A stretch of DNA of 64,000 nucleotides from Geosiphon pyriformis (Eukaryota; Glomeromycota; Glomeromycetes; Archaeosporales; Geosiphonaceae). Made by a program: the position numbers and the translations under genes. The first letter of the stretch is position 1. The number at the start of each line of letters is the position of its first letter. Below are positions 1-10,460 of this stretch, one piece after another. Location: contig JAAOMT010000543.1 of the NCBI GenBank assembly GCA_016748015.1, positions 124,001-188,000 on the forward strand, read 5' to 3'. The notes below the pieces were generated by a model. That model ran no database searches. It saw only the letters and a list, made by a program, of their open reading frames with translations, and was not told where the DNA came from.

Positions 1-365
1 TCTGTGCTAAATACTGGGCTTTCATGGAGAAAAATGGGCTAATTCCATGTGATGGTTCTATCTCAGCTTCAGTTTTTGATTCTTCTATATTGTTTTCCTC
101 TGGTGTGGTTAGATTGTTGGGTGTTGCTGAGGCTTTTGGTGTTGGTTTTGGGTTTTGCAAGTCTTGTTTGTTTTTTTCTGGTATTGGTAACGAAATCTCC
201 ATTCATATAGGTGCTTAGTGTCATTTTGATTAGTCTGAATGACTAGTTACATATAGAAAAAGCATGATTCACACCTAATTTAAATCATTTGAATGGTGTA
301 TAGTACTAGGTTGCGTTTGGACTTCACTTATTAAAAAAATAAAATAAAAATAAAAAATAAACACA
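1..365 (+). mobile_element. LINE 3' end (fragment cut by window edge)
   Basis: Holds the last codons of a LINE ORF2, a ~115-bp 3' UTR and an A-rich tail (about 331-355). The 3' UTR matches position by position the one after the LINE stop at 62633-62767 (shared blocks such as GAATGRCTRGTTACAT and GTACTAGRTTG), so this is a second copy of the same LINE family. The 5' part lies outside the window. Confidence 0.85.
3..218 (+). CDS. LINE ORF2 protein, C-terminal end (partial)
   Basis: The open frame runs from the window edge to TAG at 216-218. From Met at 24 the reading (MEKNGLIPCDGS...) aligns over about 64 residues with the C-terminus of the LINE at 62435-62635 (MEKNGLISYDES...), including the shared LLG(V/I)A and GFGFC-type segments near the end. 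This is the tail of a reverse-transcriptase polyprotein; no catalytic motif lies in this part. The visible frame is unbroken, but whether the whole ORF is intact cannot be judged here. Confidence 0.8.
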   Translation, partial: CAKYWAFMEKNGLIPCDGSISASVFDSSILFSSGVVRLLGVAEAFGVGFGFCKSCLFFSGIGNEISIHIGA

Positions 366-409
366 ATTTTAAAAAGTAATATAAAAAAAATAAAAATATG
401 TGAAATTTT

Positions 410-1077
410 GTATAATAAGAAATATATATATATAATAGTAATATCAAAAAAAAGAAAACCATTTATAAATTCTTAGTTAGTTAAACAATAATATTCATAA
501 TATATTCTTTTCTTTAAAAATAATTTTTTATATCTTAAAATAGAATTATCTAAATATTAAATAAAATTATTATTTTATTATTTAATTTATGTTATTTTTT
601 TTATTAGATTAAAATTGTTATTTACTGATTTTCTTTGTAATTTATGCTAATAACATTTGTTACTTAATTACATAAGACCAATAACTCTTAATTATGATTA
701 TTAATAGGATACTAATTTTTTATTTTTTTTATTATTATTTTTATTTTACTTCTCTTTTATTTATTTTTGTTTTATGTTGTATACTAATTAATTAAAAAAT
801 TAAGTACTAAAATATTAACATTAAGAATAGCCTAAAAAAAACCCATGAAACAAGAATAAAACTTAAGAATAACTTATTAAAAAAACATAACTGCCAAATT
901 AAACCAGCCTTTACACTAAAAATAAATATTCAAAAAAACAACTATTAAGTAAATTTTTGTTTATTATACAAAAAACTCAACCAAAACCTTCAAAAATTAT
1001 TAATAATATAATTAGTTATTAAGCACCAAATTACAAGTTTGTTATTTATTCTAATGTCTCAAATAATTACTTATAAT
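410..1077 (+). repeat. B1 5' LTR (5'-truncated)
   Basis: Aligns with the 3' halves of the B LTRs at 36330-37166 and 45841-46711: the block ...AAGACCAATAACTCTTAATTATG..., the T-rich stretch around 715-765, TTTGTTTATTATACAAAAAAC (958-978) and the end motif AATAATTACTTATAATA, the decayed form of AATAATCACCTGTAACA. The U3 start (TGTTAC) is missing. Confidence 0.7.
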
Positions 1078-3190
1078 ATTTAATACTCTTTATAAGATAT
1101 AATACAACAAAGAACAAGCACTAGTATTAACTATCTGAAAAAATAGCAGACCAAAAAATAATAGAAAAAAATTACTTAGGATTTATGAAATTTTTATTTC
1201 AATATTATCAAACTTACTTAAAGCTAACAAATAATTATTGACCAAAATTAATTTTTAATTTTTATATTAACAAAAAAATTGTATATTACTTAAAAAAACA
1301 AAAAAATTCAAATATTACTATTAAAATTTCTACAACAAACTATTATAACACACCAGTTTTTTACAAAATCATTGTTTTGTTCCAATAATTACAGAAATAA
1401 ATTATAAAATTAAAAAATACATCAAAGATTTTCTATCATCTTTACTAATAAAAAAAAGAAAAGTTACAAATTTTAGCAAAAGCCCCCAAAAAAATACAAC
1501 CATCTATCTAAAAAAGCCAAAAATTATTTTATTTATTAACTCATTATATTATTATATACTTAAAAGTATTATCAATATATTCTTAAGAATTATATTATTG
1601 TTAATTGTAAAGACACTTATAACTCAAATTTTATTTCAAAACAATTAGAGAAAATTATGATTATTGAGAATTTACAGTAATTATTTTGAAGAACTTAAAT
1701 TGTAACCAACAATGTCATCAGAACTTTAATTATTATCATTTTAACTTAATTTTAGATTCACCAGTAATTAGACAAATACTAATTTAAAAAAAAAATCAGT
1801 AATCAAAAAAATAATAAACAAAACCTAATTTCAAATAAACCAAAAATCCAAACTCTAATTGTTTAAACTTTAACAAATCTAAACAATTCAAATTTTACTC
1901 CTATTGTTAATAGCAACTTATCTCTAATTATCTGAATTAATTTTCTAATTGCATTAATAACTGCTTTTTAATAATCATTATAATAACTACTTATACCAAT
2001 GATCTATATGCTAATTGCAAAACTAGAAAAATTTATTGACAAAAAAAACAATGTTTAAGCATGGCTGAAAAATGTTGTAAAAGTTATTAGAGCCAATAGT
2101 TGAGTTAATTCTAAAGTATTTTAAGCCATTCTATATTTTTTATAAAATATTGCCAACTTATAATATTAAAGTTTGGTTAATAAGCCCCAAATCTTTAATG
2201 TATTTAAACAAAATTTCTTGCAGTATTTTAGCAATTAACACAGATTATTTTACAGTATTACAAATTTTGAATTAATTTATTCATAAATTATACAGTAGTT
2301 TGTTATAATAAGTATATCTATTATATTCAAATACACTCTAAGATACAGTCACTTATACTTAAAATTTTAAATTAGCTAAGTTCAAAACCAATTATACTCA
2401 AGTTGTAAATCTAATAATAAATAGATCATTTAAATTGAATTTAAAATTAAAACAATTTAGTAAATTAATTAATCAGAAATTAGAAAAATACTTAGTTAAT
2501 AATACAGCCATTTATTAATTTATTTAATGCTATAATAATCAAAAAAATTCAAATTGGTTCCAAAATCAGTCATATTTATTATTATTATCAAATCAATTAT
2601 GACAACAAAAAACACTAATTGTAAAACTAAAATGAGTAACCAACAATTAAAAAACCAATATTAAAACTCTAATTACCAGTTTCATATTCTGAATTATAAT
2701 CAGAATTAAAAATAATTTTAGTATCAAGTATTTTACCAGCCAATGATATAACAGTCATATATATATTTTTTATCTATTAAGTATTATAGTTTTAAGTATT
2801 TATTAATTATTACAGTTACAAGTAATTTATTAATTCCAACTAATTTAAATATCATCCCAAAATTTAACTTAATTAATTTCTAAAAACCAAAAGCTAAAAA
2901 TTATTTACACTTATTAAAATTAGAAATTAGTAATGATTTATATACTAATTGATTTTCAATTTATTAAACCAACAAATAAGATTATGCCAATGGAGTTTGG
3001 AAAGTAAGTATGCCCAAAACTCGAATTTTTAGAGCTATTTAAGTCTTTTAACTACCTTAGTAAACAACTTATTTAGCATTTTAAAAAATCCAAAAACACT
3101 ACTTATTAACAATATTTTATTAATAAATATCACAAAAAACAAATTACTTACAGTCATGTTTTTTTTTAAGCTAGAAAACTTAGTAGAAAC
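1078..3190 (+). pseudogene. B1 gag remnant
   Basis: Collinear with the gag region of B4 (37167-39300). For example the stretch around 1120-1260, containing ACAAATAATTATTGACCAAAATTA, matches 37220-37350. No frame stays open beyond a few dozen codons. The first bases after the LTR (TTTAATACTCTTTATAAG) match the presumed primer-binding position of family A (TTTGGTGCTCTCTCATGG). No intact protein can be read, so the call rests on collinearity with B4 and on the protease that follows. Confidence 0.6.
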
Positions 3191-4137
3191 ATTATTATTT
3201 AGTAGAACTGTTTTTAATACCAAACCAATTATCACTATATATACTAATATTAAAGTTGATGATTATTCTATTAAGCTAATTTTTAATAGTGATTTAATAA
3301 ACAATATTATTACATAACAACTTATGAACTAATTAGATTACTAAGTTGATTAAGTTGTTAATGCCAAAATTATTATTGTTAATAGAATCACCAAGATTAT
3401 TAGTAAAATTGATAACTTTTCTTTTAAAATCAATAGCCTTATTGTACTAATCAAAGTTTTGATAATAAAAACTATCCAATACTAAGCTCTTATTAGTTAT
3501 AACTGGCTTACAAAAACCAATGCAATACTTAAATAAAATATTCAAAAGCTCTAACTAAATTATAATAGTCAGCAAAGTTAGATATTTGTTACTTATAATC
3601 ATTTTAAGACATATTTAAAAGAACAATATTAATAAATTGGAAAAAAAAAACCTACTTAGAAAGCATACTAAGTTTTTTGGACTAAAGAAAAACATAATAA
3701 ATTGTTGTTAGTACTTACTTAAAAAAAAAAGAGAAAAAAAAAAAAAAGACAAATTTTAAGTTAACACTTTTATAAACAAACCAGTTAATAGTTAATATAT
3801 TCATATTCGACATTAAAACCAAAAAAATAACCACTCTATATCTTACTTAAATACAAAAATTACAATAAAAAACTTTTATTTATGAAAGCTTGTATATTAC
3901 TAAAAAAAGAATATAAAATATATATCTGTTACTACTATAAAACTTGTTATTGAAAATACTTTGGATTACCAAAACAACAAAAAAAGTAAAACAATAAACT
4001 TTGTTTAGCTTGTAATAAAATTTTTTAGATAAAAAAATATAAAATAACATTTCTGGTTAAGAAAAAATATATAACAAATTATATCAATACACAATTTTTA
4101 TTAATAACTGAGTAAACAAAAAAATGTTAATAGATGT
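3190..4137 (+). pseudogene. B1 protease and first Cys-rich region remnant
   Basis: The retropepsin active-site segment is readable near 3268-3310 as KLIFNSDLINNIIT, against LILDSGSARSIIT in A1. The catalytic Asp has become Asn and the Gly of DSG has become Asp. The conserved end of the domain (ALVGNDWL type) lies near 3490-3530. Downstream, 3840-4130 matches the Cys-rich module of B4. The region ends at the A2 insertion, and its continuation begins at 20847. Confidence 0.6.
4134..4137 (+). repeat. Target-site duplication ATGT (left copy, A2)
   Basis: ATGT directly precedes the A2 LTR end TGTTATTGG and is repeated directly after the other A2 LTR end (20847-20850). The B1 sequence continues across the two sites. 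Confidence 0.85.
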
Positions 4138-5156
4138 TGTTATTGGAGGTTTTTGGTCTTTTTTCTTGAATGTTGTAACTGTTTGTTGGTTGCAAATTTA
4201 CGTTTTCTAGAAGTAGTTGAACCTCCAGTAACTGAATTTATCTTCAAATTATCTCTTATAATTTGAACTGCTGGGCTTATAAGTGGAATGGCCAATTCTT
4301 TGCCAGTTACTTTATATAATTACATTGTAGTAAATGTCAACTCTTTCCCAGGAATTGCTCATCTGGAAGCTCACTAAAAATATGTGGTTACTTTGTTGTG
4401 AAAGTCAACTCTTCTACAGGAATTTTATCTGTAGGCTACCCTAATGATTGTAATAAAAAAAGAAAAGAAAAATAAAAAAAATGTAAAAAAAATAGGATTT
4501 TATCAAGGGAAATGTTTTTCTATCCAGGCCTGGAGTCACTAACAGATTACTGAAATTGGTAGTTAATCAATTTCAAAATGTTAGTTGTGTTGAGGGAATT
4601 TCAAGTGTAATAATTTTAAGGATTTGGTTTTCGAATATTTTAATTTTTATTTGATTTTGTAAAAGGTGATTTGTTCCAATTAAGATATTTGAAGTAAGTT
4701 ACTATAGTAAGATATATTTTCTTGAAGAAAAAAGCTCTTTTTTTATACAACTTGTTGTAGTACTAGTCTATGAACTTGCACTTTTTCTCTTTGCTCAAAT
4801 TTCGGCAAACTAAAGATACATTTTGATGAACTACAAGTTATTTCGCTGAACTATTAATTAATTTGGGTGAACTATTCATAATTTCGGCGAATTTCTATAA
4901 ATTTCGGCGAATTTCTTATAAATTTCGGCGAATTTCTGTAAATTTCAGCGAATTTTAGAATGTTATAAAGTTCAGAGTATTGTGTAATTTGATCATCCTA
5001 CTTTCTGTTATACTAATTGGATTATTTAATTGAATCATGATATGTAATAATTGATTAAATAATAAATGATAATTTGAAATGATATTAATATACTAATTAT
5101 AAGAATTATAAGGGTAATTTTTCTGCTAATTAATAGCTAAAATTCTACTGGTAACA
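4138..5156 (-). repeat. A2 3' LTR
   Basis: Reads as the complement of the family-A LTR, from TGTTATTGG at the left to GGTAACA at the right. It is 1019 bp against 958 bp for the partner at 19889-20846. The difference is about three extra units of a ~20-21 bp repeat at about 4882-4960. Confidence 0.9.
4870..4965 (-). repeat. U3 tandem repeats (AATTTCGGCGAATTTCTRTA type)
   Basis: Four near-identical ~20-21 bp units, each holding the odd-centred palindrome TTCG-G-CGAA. The partner LTR has a single full unit at about 20630-20645. A candidate transcription-factor array in the LTR promoter; function inferred only from position and periodicity. Confidence 0.75.
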
Positions 5157-5180
5157 TAATCTTTTTCTTAAGACTGAGCT
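5157..5180 (-). other. A2 polypurine tract
   Basis: On the minus strand the sequence before the LTR reads CTTAAGAAAAAGATTA, matching CTTGAGAAGGAGGTTA before the A1 3' LTR. This is the expected plus-strand priming site of reverse transcription. Confidence 0.7.
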
Positions 5181-5339
5181 CCATTAAAGTCCAAGCATTA
5201 TCTGTAATATTGAGATAGTGATCCAAAATAATTGAAGTAATCTGGTCTGAAAATTGTTGAAATTTCAGTTCTGTGAGTTTGTCAATGTATTGGACTTTTA
5301 TTGGTTGCAGTATTAGATTTTGTAGAACATTTTCACAAA

Positions 5340-5833
5340 TTATAGAGTCTAAAAGCTGCTCTAAGTTTGTAGCAAGTGTTTGTTAGTCCAGCTGCTGTTT
5401 TGAATTCATTGTAGATTTGCTTTTGTATAGCTTCAGGAGTGAGATTTGTTGCTTCAAGTTCCAGTTTTCGTTCATAAAGTGTCTTTCCAATATGAAAGTA
5501 TTTATAGATAGGGGTGTATTCATTGTTCTGTTTATTGAGAAGTAGTAGAAGTTTTTGTTACATTGTAGCATTTGGTGAAATGTCAATAGGAACAATTAAA
5601 AGATTTTCTTCCAGTGCTTGCTTCAAAAGTCTTGGTAACCTATTTTCAGAGTGACTTCTTGTTTTTTTTCTATAGAGGTGATAGTTCTGTGAATAATTTG
5701 CTACTGGGGCTGTGGTTTTTTTCTGAATATAATTAATTTGACTTCTATTAATTATTATGGATAAATCAGAAAGTGTTTTCAAGGCTAACATTAACTTTTG
5801 GAATATTTGTTGAATATTTCGGAGAATAATCAT
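5340..5833 (-). pseudogene. A2 extra ORF downstream of the pol deletion (family-A 3' ORF)
   Basis: Reads MIILRNIQQIFQKLMLALKT... from 5833, with a stop after SPNATM at 5558-5560, then continues in near-homologous form to about 5340. It aligns with the A1 ORF at 13821-14355 (shared QxxFQKLxLALKT, SPNAT, EYxPIYKYFHIGKTLY, AGxTNxCYxLRAA). Unknown function: no signal peptide, membrane segment or metal-binding motif is visible. Its position after integrase is where some Ty3 elements carry an env-like gene, but nothing here looks like an envelope. Confidence 0.65.
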
Positions 5834-5894
5834 AATAAAATTGACTAATTATGAAAAGAAAGAATAAAGAAAATTATTTTTGGATATGGAGTTT

Positions 5895-6222
5895 TTATTT
5901 GTTTTTGGGTTTATCTTTTGGGTCCATTTCAACTTGCCAGTATCCACTTTCCAGATCTAAAGTTGAGAAGAACTTGGCTTTTCTTAGAGCATTTAGCATG
6001 TCATCAATTCTTGGAAGAAGATAGACATCTCCAATTATAACACTATTTAGTTGTCTATAATCAACACAAAATCTGATTTTTCCGTTTTTCTTTTTAACTA
6101 AAACTACTGGTGAGGCCCAAGAACTTCTTGATAGTTGAATCAATCCGTTATTGAGCATTCTTTGGACCTCTTCTCTGATGAATTGGTACCTGGCAGGTGG
6201 CACTTGATAAGCTTGTTGACAT
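5895..6222 (-). pseudogene. A2 reverse transcriptase, N-terminal fragment (second part)
   Basis: Continues the frame interrupted by A1 at 15479. Readable motifs: PPARYQFIREEVQRMLNNGL, VVLVKKKNGKIRFCVDYRQL, LPRIDDMLNAL, FFSTLDLESGYWQVEMDP. These are the fingers/palm start of a Ty3 RT, including the first catalytic Asp (LDLESGYWQ). After DPKDKP the sequence jumps directly to the spacer before the 3' ORF (matching A1 from about 13780), so the YxDD part, RNase H and integrase are deleted. Confidence 0.85.
6219..6222 (+). repeat. Target-site duplication ACAT (left copy, A1)
   Basis: ACAT precedes the A1 5' LTR (TGTTACC at 6223) and recurs at 15479-15482 after the 3' LTR. Leaving out A1 plus one copy makes the A2 RT frame continuous. 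Confidence 0.85.
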
Positions 6223-6429
6223 TGTTACCATATGAAATTAGAGATATTATTTAGCATAAAATTATCTTATAATTCCTATCATTAATTAACATATATTATC
6301 ATTTCAAATTATCACTTATTACATTAGCAAAAATGTCCGAAATTATCATTTAATTAATAACCCAAATTGTACACAACACAAATGTAACCTAATTACGATG
6401 ATCAATCATGCAATACCCCAAACTATGTA

Positions 6430-6560
6430 ACATTCAAAAGTTTGCCAAAATTTATAGAAATTCGCCGAAATAATTAATAGTTCACCAAAATATCTAATAG
6501 TTCACAAAAATAACTTGTAGTTCATCAAAATGTATCTTTAGTTCAGCGAAATTGTAGAAA
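6430..6560 (+). promoter_or_regulatory. U3 array of ~20-bp repeats (TAGTTCAnC(G/A)AAATnn)
   Basis: Successive blocks AGTTCACCAAAATATCTAAT, AGTTCACAAAAATAACTTGT, AGTTCATCAAAATGTATCTT and AGTTCAGCGAAATTG lie 20-21 bp apart, preceded by GAAATTCGCCGAAATAATTA. They end ~50 bp before a TATA box. The spacing of two helical turns suits protein binding on one DNA face. Regulatory role inferred. Confidence 0.6.
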
Positions 6561-6602
6561 ATAACAAAGTTCAAGTTCATAAAATAGTGTTATGACAAGT
6601 TG

Positions 6603-6610
6603 TATAAAAG
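6603..6610 (+). promoter_or_regulatory. LTR TATA box (TATAAAAG)
   Basis: TATAAAAG in GTTGTATAAAAGAAAAGC. The same motif lies at the same place in the A1 3' LTR (14879), in the solo LTR (about 49205) and, on the other strand, in the A2 LTRs. Likely start of U3-driven transcription. Confidence 0.6.
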
Positions 6611-7197
6611 AAAAGCTTCTCTCTTTGAGAAAATGTATCTTACTTTAGATTTATCACTTAGAACCATTCCTATACACACAAAAAGAAATAAATATCAAAT
6701 AATTTGAAAAACCAAGTTCTTTAATTATTGCACTTGGAAAATCCCCAAAACCCAACTAACATTTCGAAATTAATTAGCTACTAATTTCAGTAAACTGTTA
6801 GTGACTTCAGGCCTAGATAGAAAACGTTTCCCTTGACAGAATTCTATTTCTTTTACATTTCTTTTATTTTTCTTTTCTTTTCTTTTTTTTCAATCATTAG
6901 GATAGTCTACAGACAAGATTTCTGTAGAAGAGTTGACTTTCACAGCAAAGTAACTATACATTTTAGTGAGCTTCCAGACAAGCAATTCCTGGGAAAGAGT
7001 TGATGTTTACTACAACATAACTACATAAAGTAACTGGCACGGAATTGGCCATTCCACTTATAAGCCCAGCAGTTCAAATTATAGGAGATAATTTGAAGAT
7101 AAATTCAGTTATTGAAGGTTCAACCACATCCAGAAAATGTGAATTCACAGCAAACAAGCATCAACAACATTTAAGAAAAGAGACCAAAAATCTCTGG

Positions 7198-7217
7198 NNN
7201 NNNNNNNNNNNNNNNNN
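7198..7217. other. Assembly gap (20 N)
   Basis: A run of 20 undetermined bases at the junction of the A1 5' LTR and gag. It hides the LTR end and the primer-binding site of A1. Confidence 1.
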
Positions 7218-8460
7218 ACCAGACACAACAACTCTAGAGTATTACCAATCAATTTACACCCACTGCAAGCAAAGATTCAACATTCAGATGTGTATAAGAG
7301 ACAGCTCTGAGACAGCAGCAAACAAAGAAAACAACTCTGAAATAACTGAAGAAGAATCAATAGACAGTGGAAACAAAGAAGATAAAATGACAACAGACAT
7401 TGCAAAAATCCCTGAATTCAATAGAGAAGATATTAAGACCAGTCCCCAAGAATGGCTCGACCAAGTTACTAAAGCTGGAGATGCAAATGGATGGAATGCT
7501 GCCAGAATGTTAAGAACAATTCTTTACTTTCTTAAAGGAACAGCAGAAGAATGGTTTAAAAACTTGGCTGTCCCATTCAATGATTGGAATGCTTTCAAAG
7601 CAGCCTTTCTTGAACAGTTTACTGACAATAATACCTCTATCACCCTTCGTAATTGTTTTCGAAATATCAAACAAAAACCCTCCGAATCTGTTATGACTTA
7701 TATTGGGAAATTTAACAAACTTCTTAGATGAATTCGCCAACTCGAAACAAATGATTATTATTCTGATGCTCAAATCTTGGATTAATTTATCACTGGTCTA
7801 AAAGATAAACTAATTAAAAAAATTCGCCCACATGTACCAGAAGATTTAAACTCTGCCATACAGCATGTGAAAAGATACGAAATGGTCATGAAAGAGGCCA
7901 ATCGCACAAAACTTGTAAATTTGGCAATTGGAGAAACCAGCTCAGCAGCTGAGAAAAAAATTGACCAACTCACAAAGAAGGTTGAAAACTATTTCACCAA
8001 TCAACAACAGCAACCCCAAAGATATCAACCACCCCAAAGACAAAATCAAAATAACTTTGCACCACTTTCCAATAACCAGCCTCAAAATTGCCATTACTGT
8101 GGAATCTCTGGCCACTGGAAAAGAGATTGCAGAAAGCTACAACAAGACCAACAAAATAGGAGTAATCAATATTACCCTCCACCATAGCAATCTTATTATC
8201 AACCGCCACCACTAGCTTACTATCTACCAAGACCCCAATACCAAAATAACTATTATCAGTCTGCCCCACAGCCAATCCAACAGCAATACCAACAACCACT
8301 TACACAACATTATTAAGTACCTGCTCGAAGACTGCTTACACAGAATCAATTCACACCACAAAACCGATACCAAGTAAACAACAATAGAATCAGTTCAAAT
8401 AACCAATTGGTTTCTCGAAATTCCACTCAACCAAGACCCAACCACTACCATACTCAACCC
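7218..8460 (+). pseudogene. A1 gag polyprotein region with CCHC zinc knuckle
   Basis: Structural protein of the retrotransposon particle. The part after the gap (LEYYQSIYTHCKQRFN) matches the A2 gag N-terminus. A middle section is missing, replaced at 7286-7304 by a sequencing adapter. From 7310 the retrotransposon-gag core follows (SPQEWLDQVTKAGDANGW, FLKGTAEEWF, FLEQFTDNNTS, ESVMTYIGKFNKLLR), then a Gln/Pro-rich linker and the knuckle CHYCGISGHWKRDC (8091-8132). In-frame stops at 7729 (TGA), 7783 (TAA), 8185 (TAG) and 8314 (TAA) sit where A2 or context suggests Arg or Gln codons. All parts share one frame with the protease. Confidence 0.9.
7286..7304 (+). other. Tn5/Nextera mosaic-end sequence (assembly contaminant)
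   Basis: AGATGTGTATAAGAGACAG is identical to the 19-bp Tn5 mosaic end used in Nextera libraries; in the gag frame it is translated as MCIRDS. Gag sequence present in A2 (about 19205-19765 on the minus strand) is missing or replaced at this point. Confidence 0.95.
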
Positions 8461-9000
8461 AGTTATTTAACAATGCCAAAAGAACAGAATTTTCATCATA
8501 CTGCACCATTGGAAGATAGAGCTGCAGCACAACAACAAAACCCTTCCTATACTCTTACCACAATCCCACCAGCCAGAATTGCTGAAAACGCTAATCTTTC
8601 AGATATATTCCCTTTTGAATTCGAAGTAAATGAGTCGCCGTTTCTGCTTAGCAATGCAGTTGCCAATAAACAAAAAGCAATCATGGCTATGTACACTGAA
8701 GCAGAAGTCGAAGAAAAAACAATTCACTTGATCCTAGACAGTGGATCTGCCAGAAGCATTATCACCTACCAGTTAATGCAACAGTTGAAAAGAAATGTCG
8801 ACCGACCAGCTCAAACAGTAATCGTCACTGCCAATGGCATGAAAAAGACCCCAGTAGGAAAAATTGACAATTTTTCATTCACTCTTGATGGAATCACCAT
8901 TCTAGTCAAAGTTTTTATAATGGACACACCTCAGTACCAAGCTCTCGTCGGAAATGATTGGCTTTAAAAAGCCAATGCTAATCTGAATTGGGAAACACAA
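8461..9000 (+). pseudogene. A1 retropepsin-like aspartic protease
   Basis: Processes the retroelement polyprotein. The active-site motif LILDSGSARSIITYQ lies near 8728-8772, with intact Asp-Ser-Gly. It is followed by the PVGKIDNFSFTLDGI segment and the domain end YQALVGNDWL (8938-8964). A TAA at 8965-8967 directly follows, where the frame otherwise continues (KANANLNWETQ). The active site itself is undamaged, unlike in the B copies. Confidence 0.85.
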
Positions 9001-10035
9001 GAATTAACAATCTCCTACCAAGGACAACACGCCCGAGTACCTGCCACTTGTAGTACATTCAACAAACACTTTGAAAAAGCCCCAGCTTTTGAATTCGAAC
9101 TGGAAGAGGAAAAATCCCTCATTGAAACATTCATGGCTCTTAGATCAACATCCAACTGGGCCGATGAAATAGAACAAGAACATTTTACCCTGCACTCTGA
9201 ACCCAAAACCTCTAGATGGAATATCTCTTACTCAAAGCCTGAACCAAAAAAACAATGCCTCTATATTCCCCTTAAATGTAAGGACTGCCACAAAAAACTA
9301 TCGTTAATGGGAGCCTGCATTTCACCTGAAGAAGAATATGAAAATCATACTTGTTATTACTGCAAGGCTTGTCACAAAGAACGATGGGGCCATCTAATAA
9401 AAAGGAGCGGAAAATGAGACAACACCCCTTGTTTGACTTGTGGAGATATGCTACTGGAAGAATGCAATTGGATTGATGTAGCCATGAGAGGAGGAGTTTG
9501 CGATCAGACCTGCCAATATGCTTTATCAATTTCAGAAAAAGTAAAAAGAGGAACACCCTTTAATGCAGCATACAACAGTGCTCTCAACAAACTTTATCAC
9601 TACCTCCATGATGCTGAGATAATTTTCGACCTAGCAATGACATTAATTAATGGAGCTACTAAAGAAGATGTTCACCAAATGAAGGAAGCAAAATACATTG
9701 AATACACCATGGAATTAGCTGGATTTAATTACGAAGATGAAGTAGAAGTCTACCACCAAATTGCAAGTCACACCTACCCAACTCAAGAAGCTCAAATTCA
9801 ATGATTAGAGTAAATAAATATTAGGTTATGTGAAGAATGCATTATGCCTTGCGATGAACAGTGGTGTCCAGAATGCTATGCTCTTAGTATCTCTTTGCCC
9901 AGCAAAAATAATGAGAATGAAATTGAATTTGGAGAACCTGAAGCAACAGAAGAAATTGAAACAACACCTATCTATCTTATCGAAAATCAGCCTGTCTTAT
10001 AACTTAAATACTTCAACAACAACGGACAAGGAATA
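9001..10035 (+). pseudogene. A1 Cys-rich module between protease and dUTPase
   Basis: Same frame as the protease. Cysteine pairs: CKDC (9278), CYYCKAC (9353), then, after a TGA at 9415-9417 (Trp in A2), CLTCG (9436) and CDQTCQYALSIS (9499). A helical stretch follows (AAYNSALNKLYHYLHDAEIIFDLA, QMKEAKYIEYTMELAG), then a second cluster CEEC...CDEQWCPEC (9832-9877). Eight to ten Cys in pairs suggest two or more zinc-binding folds. The pattern also exists in A2 and in family B, so it is an old part of these elements. I do not recognise the family; function unknown. Confidence 0.7.
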
Positions 10036-10460
10036 AAATCTGAAAAAGCACACGAAATTGATGTTGGATATGACCTAAGATATCCAGGCAAAGATACTCT
10101 TGTTCTCAAACCCAAATCTCTCACAAAAATCAACCTCAAAATTGCACTTAAAATCCCACCAAGAGCAATGGTTCAAATTACCTCTCGGTCTTTTCTGGCA
10201 AGCAAAGAAATCAATGTTAGAGGAGGAATAATTGATGCTAAATATACTGGAGACATTACAGTGATGCTTCAAAATGAAACTGACAAACCATTCAAGATCG
10301 AACATGCTGAGAAAATTGCCCAAGCTATTTACCTACCCTTAATCAACATTTCGGGTTTGCAACTAATCAATCAAAGAGAACAATTAGGAAAAAGCAATAG
10401 AGGAACCCAAGGTTTTGGTTTAACTGGACAATTCACAGTTCCAATTAACATAGCTCTTAA
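10036..10460 (+). pseudogene. A1 dUTPase domain (trimeric type)
   Basis: All five dUTPase motifs can be read in order: VGYDLRY (I, ~10062), SRSFLAS (II, ~10186), GGIIDAKYTGD (III with the catalytic Asp and Tyr, ~10219), AEKIAQAIYLPL (IV, ~10306), RGTQGFGLTGQ (V, ~10400). The open frame 10168-10659 covers motifs II-V. dUTPases hydrolyse dUTP and limit uracil in newly made DNA; in retroelements such domains are thought to protect cDNA. It is part of the same polyprotein frame; a TAA lies upstream at 10000-10002. Domain identity is secure; activity is not testable here. Confidence 0.88.

Larger units (their letters stand above)
6223..7197 (+). repeat. A1 5' LTR (3' end lost in gap)
   Basis: Begins TGTTACCATATG and aligns along its length with 14519-15478. 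It runs into the N gap at 7198, right before the expected end CAGTAACA. At 975 bp visible it is about one 20-bp U3 unit longer than the 3' LTR. The two LTRs differ by scattered substitutions and the repeat number, so the insertion is not recent. Confidence 0.9.

Noticed and set aside
4870-4965. CRISPR-like array
   Set aside because: Units are contiguous 20-21 bp repeats with no spacers, inside a eukaryotic LTR.
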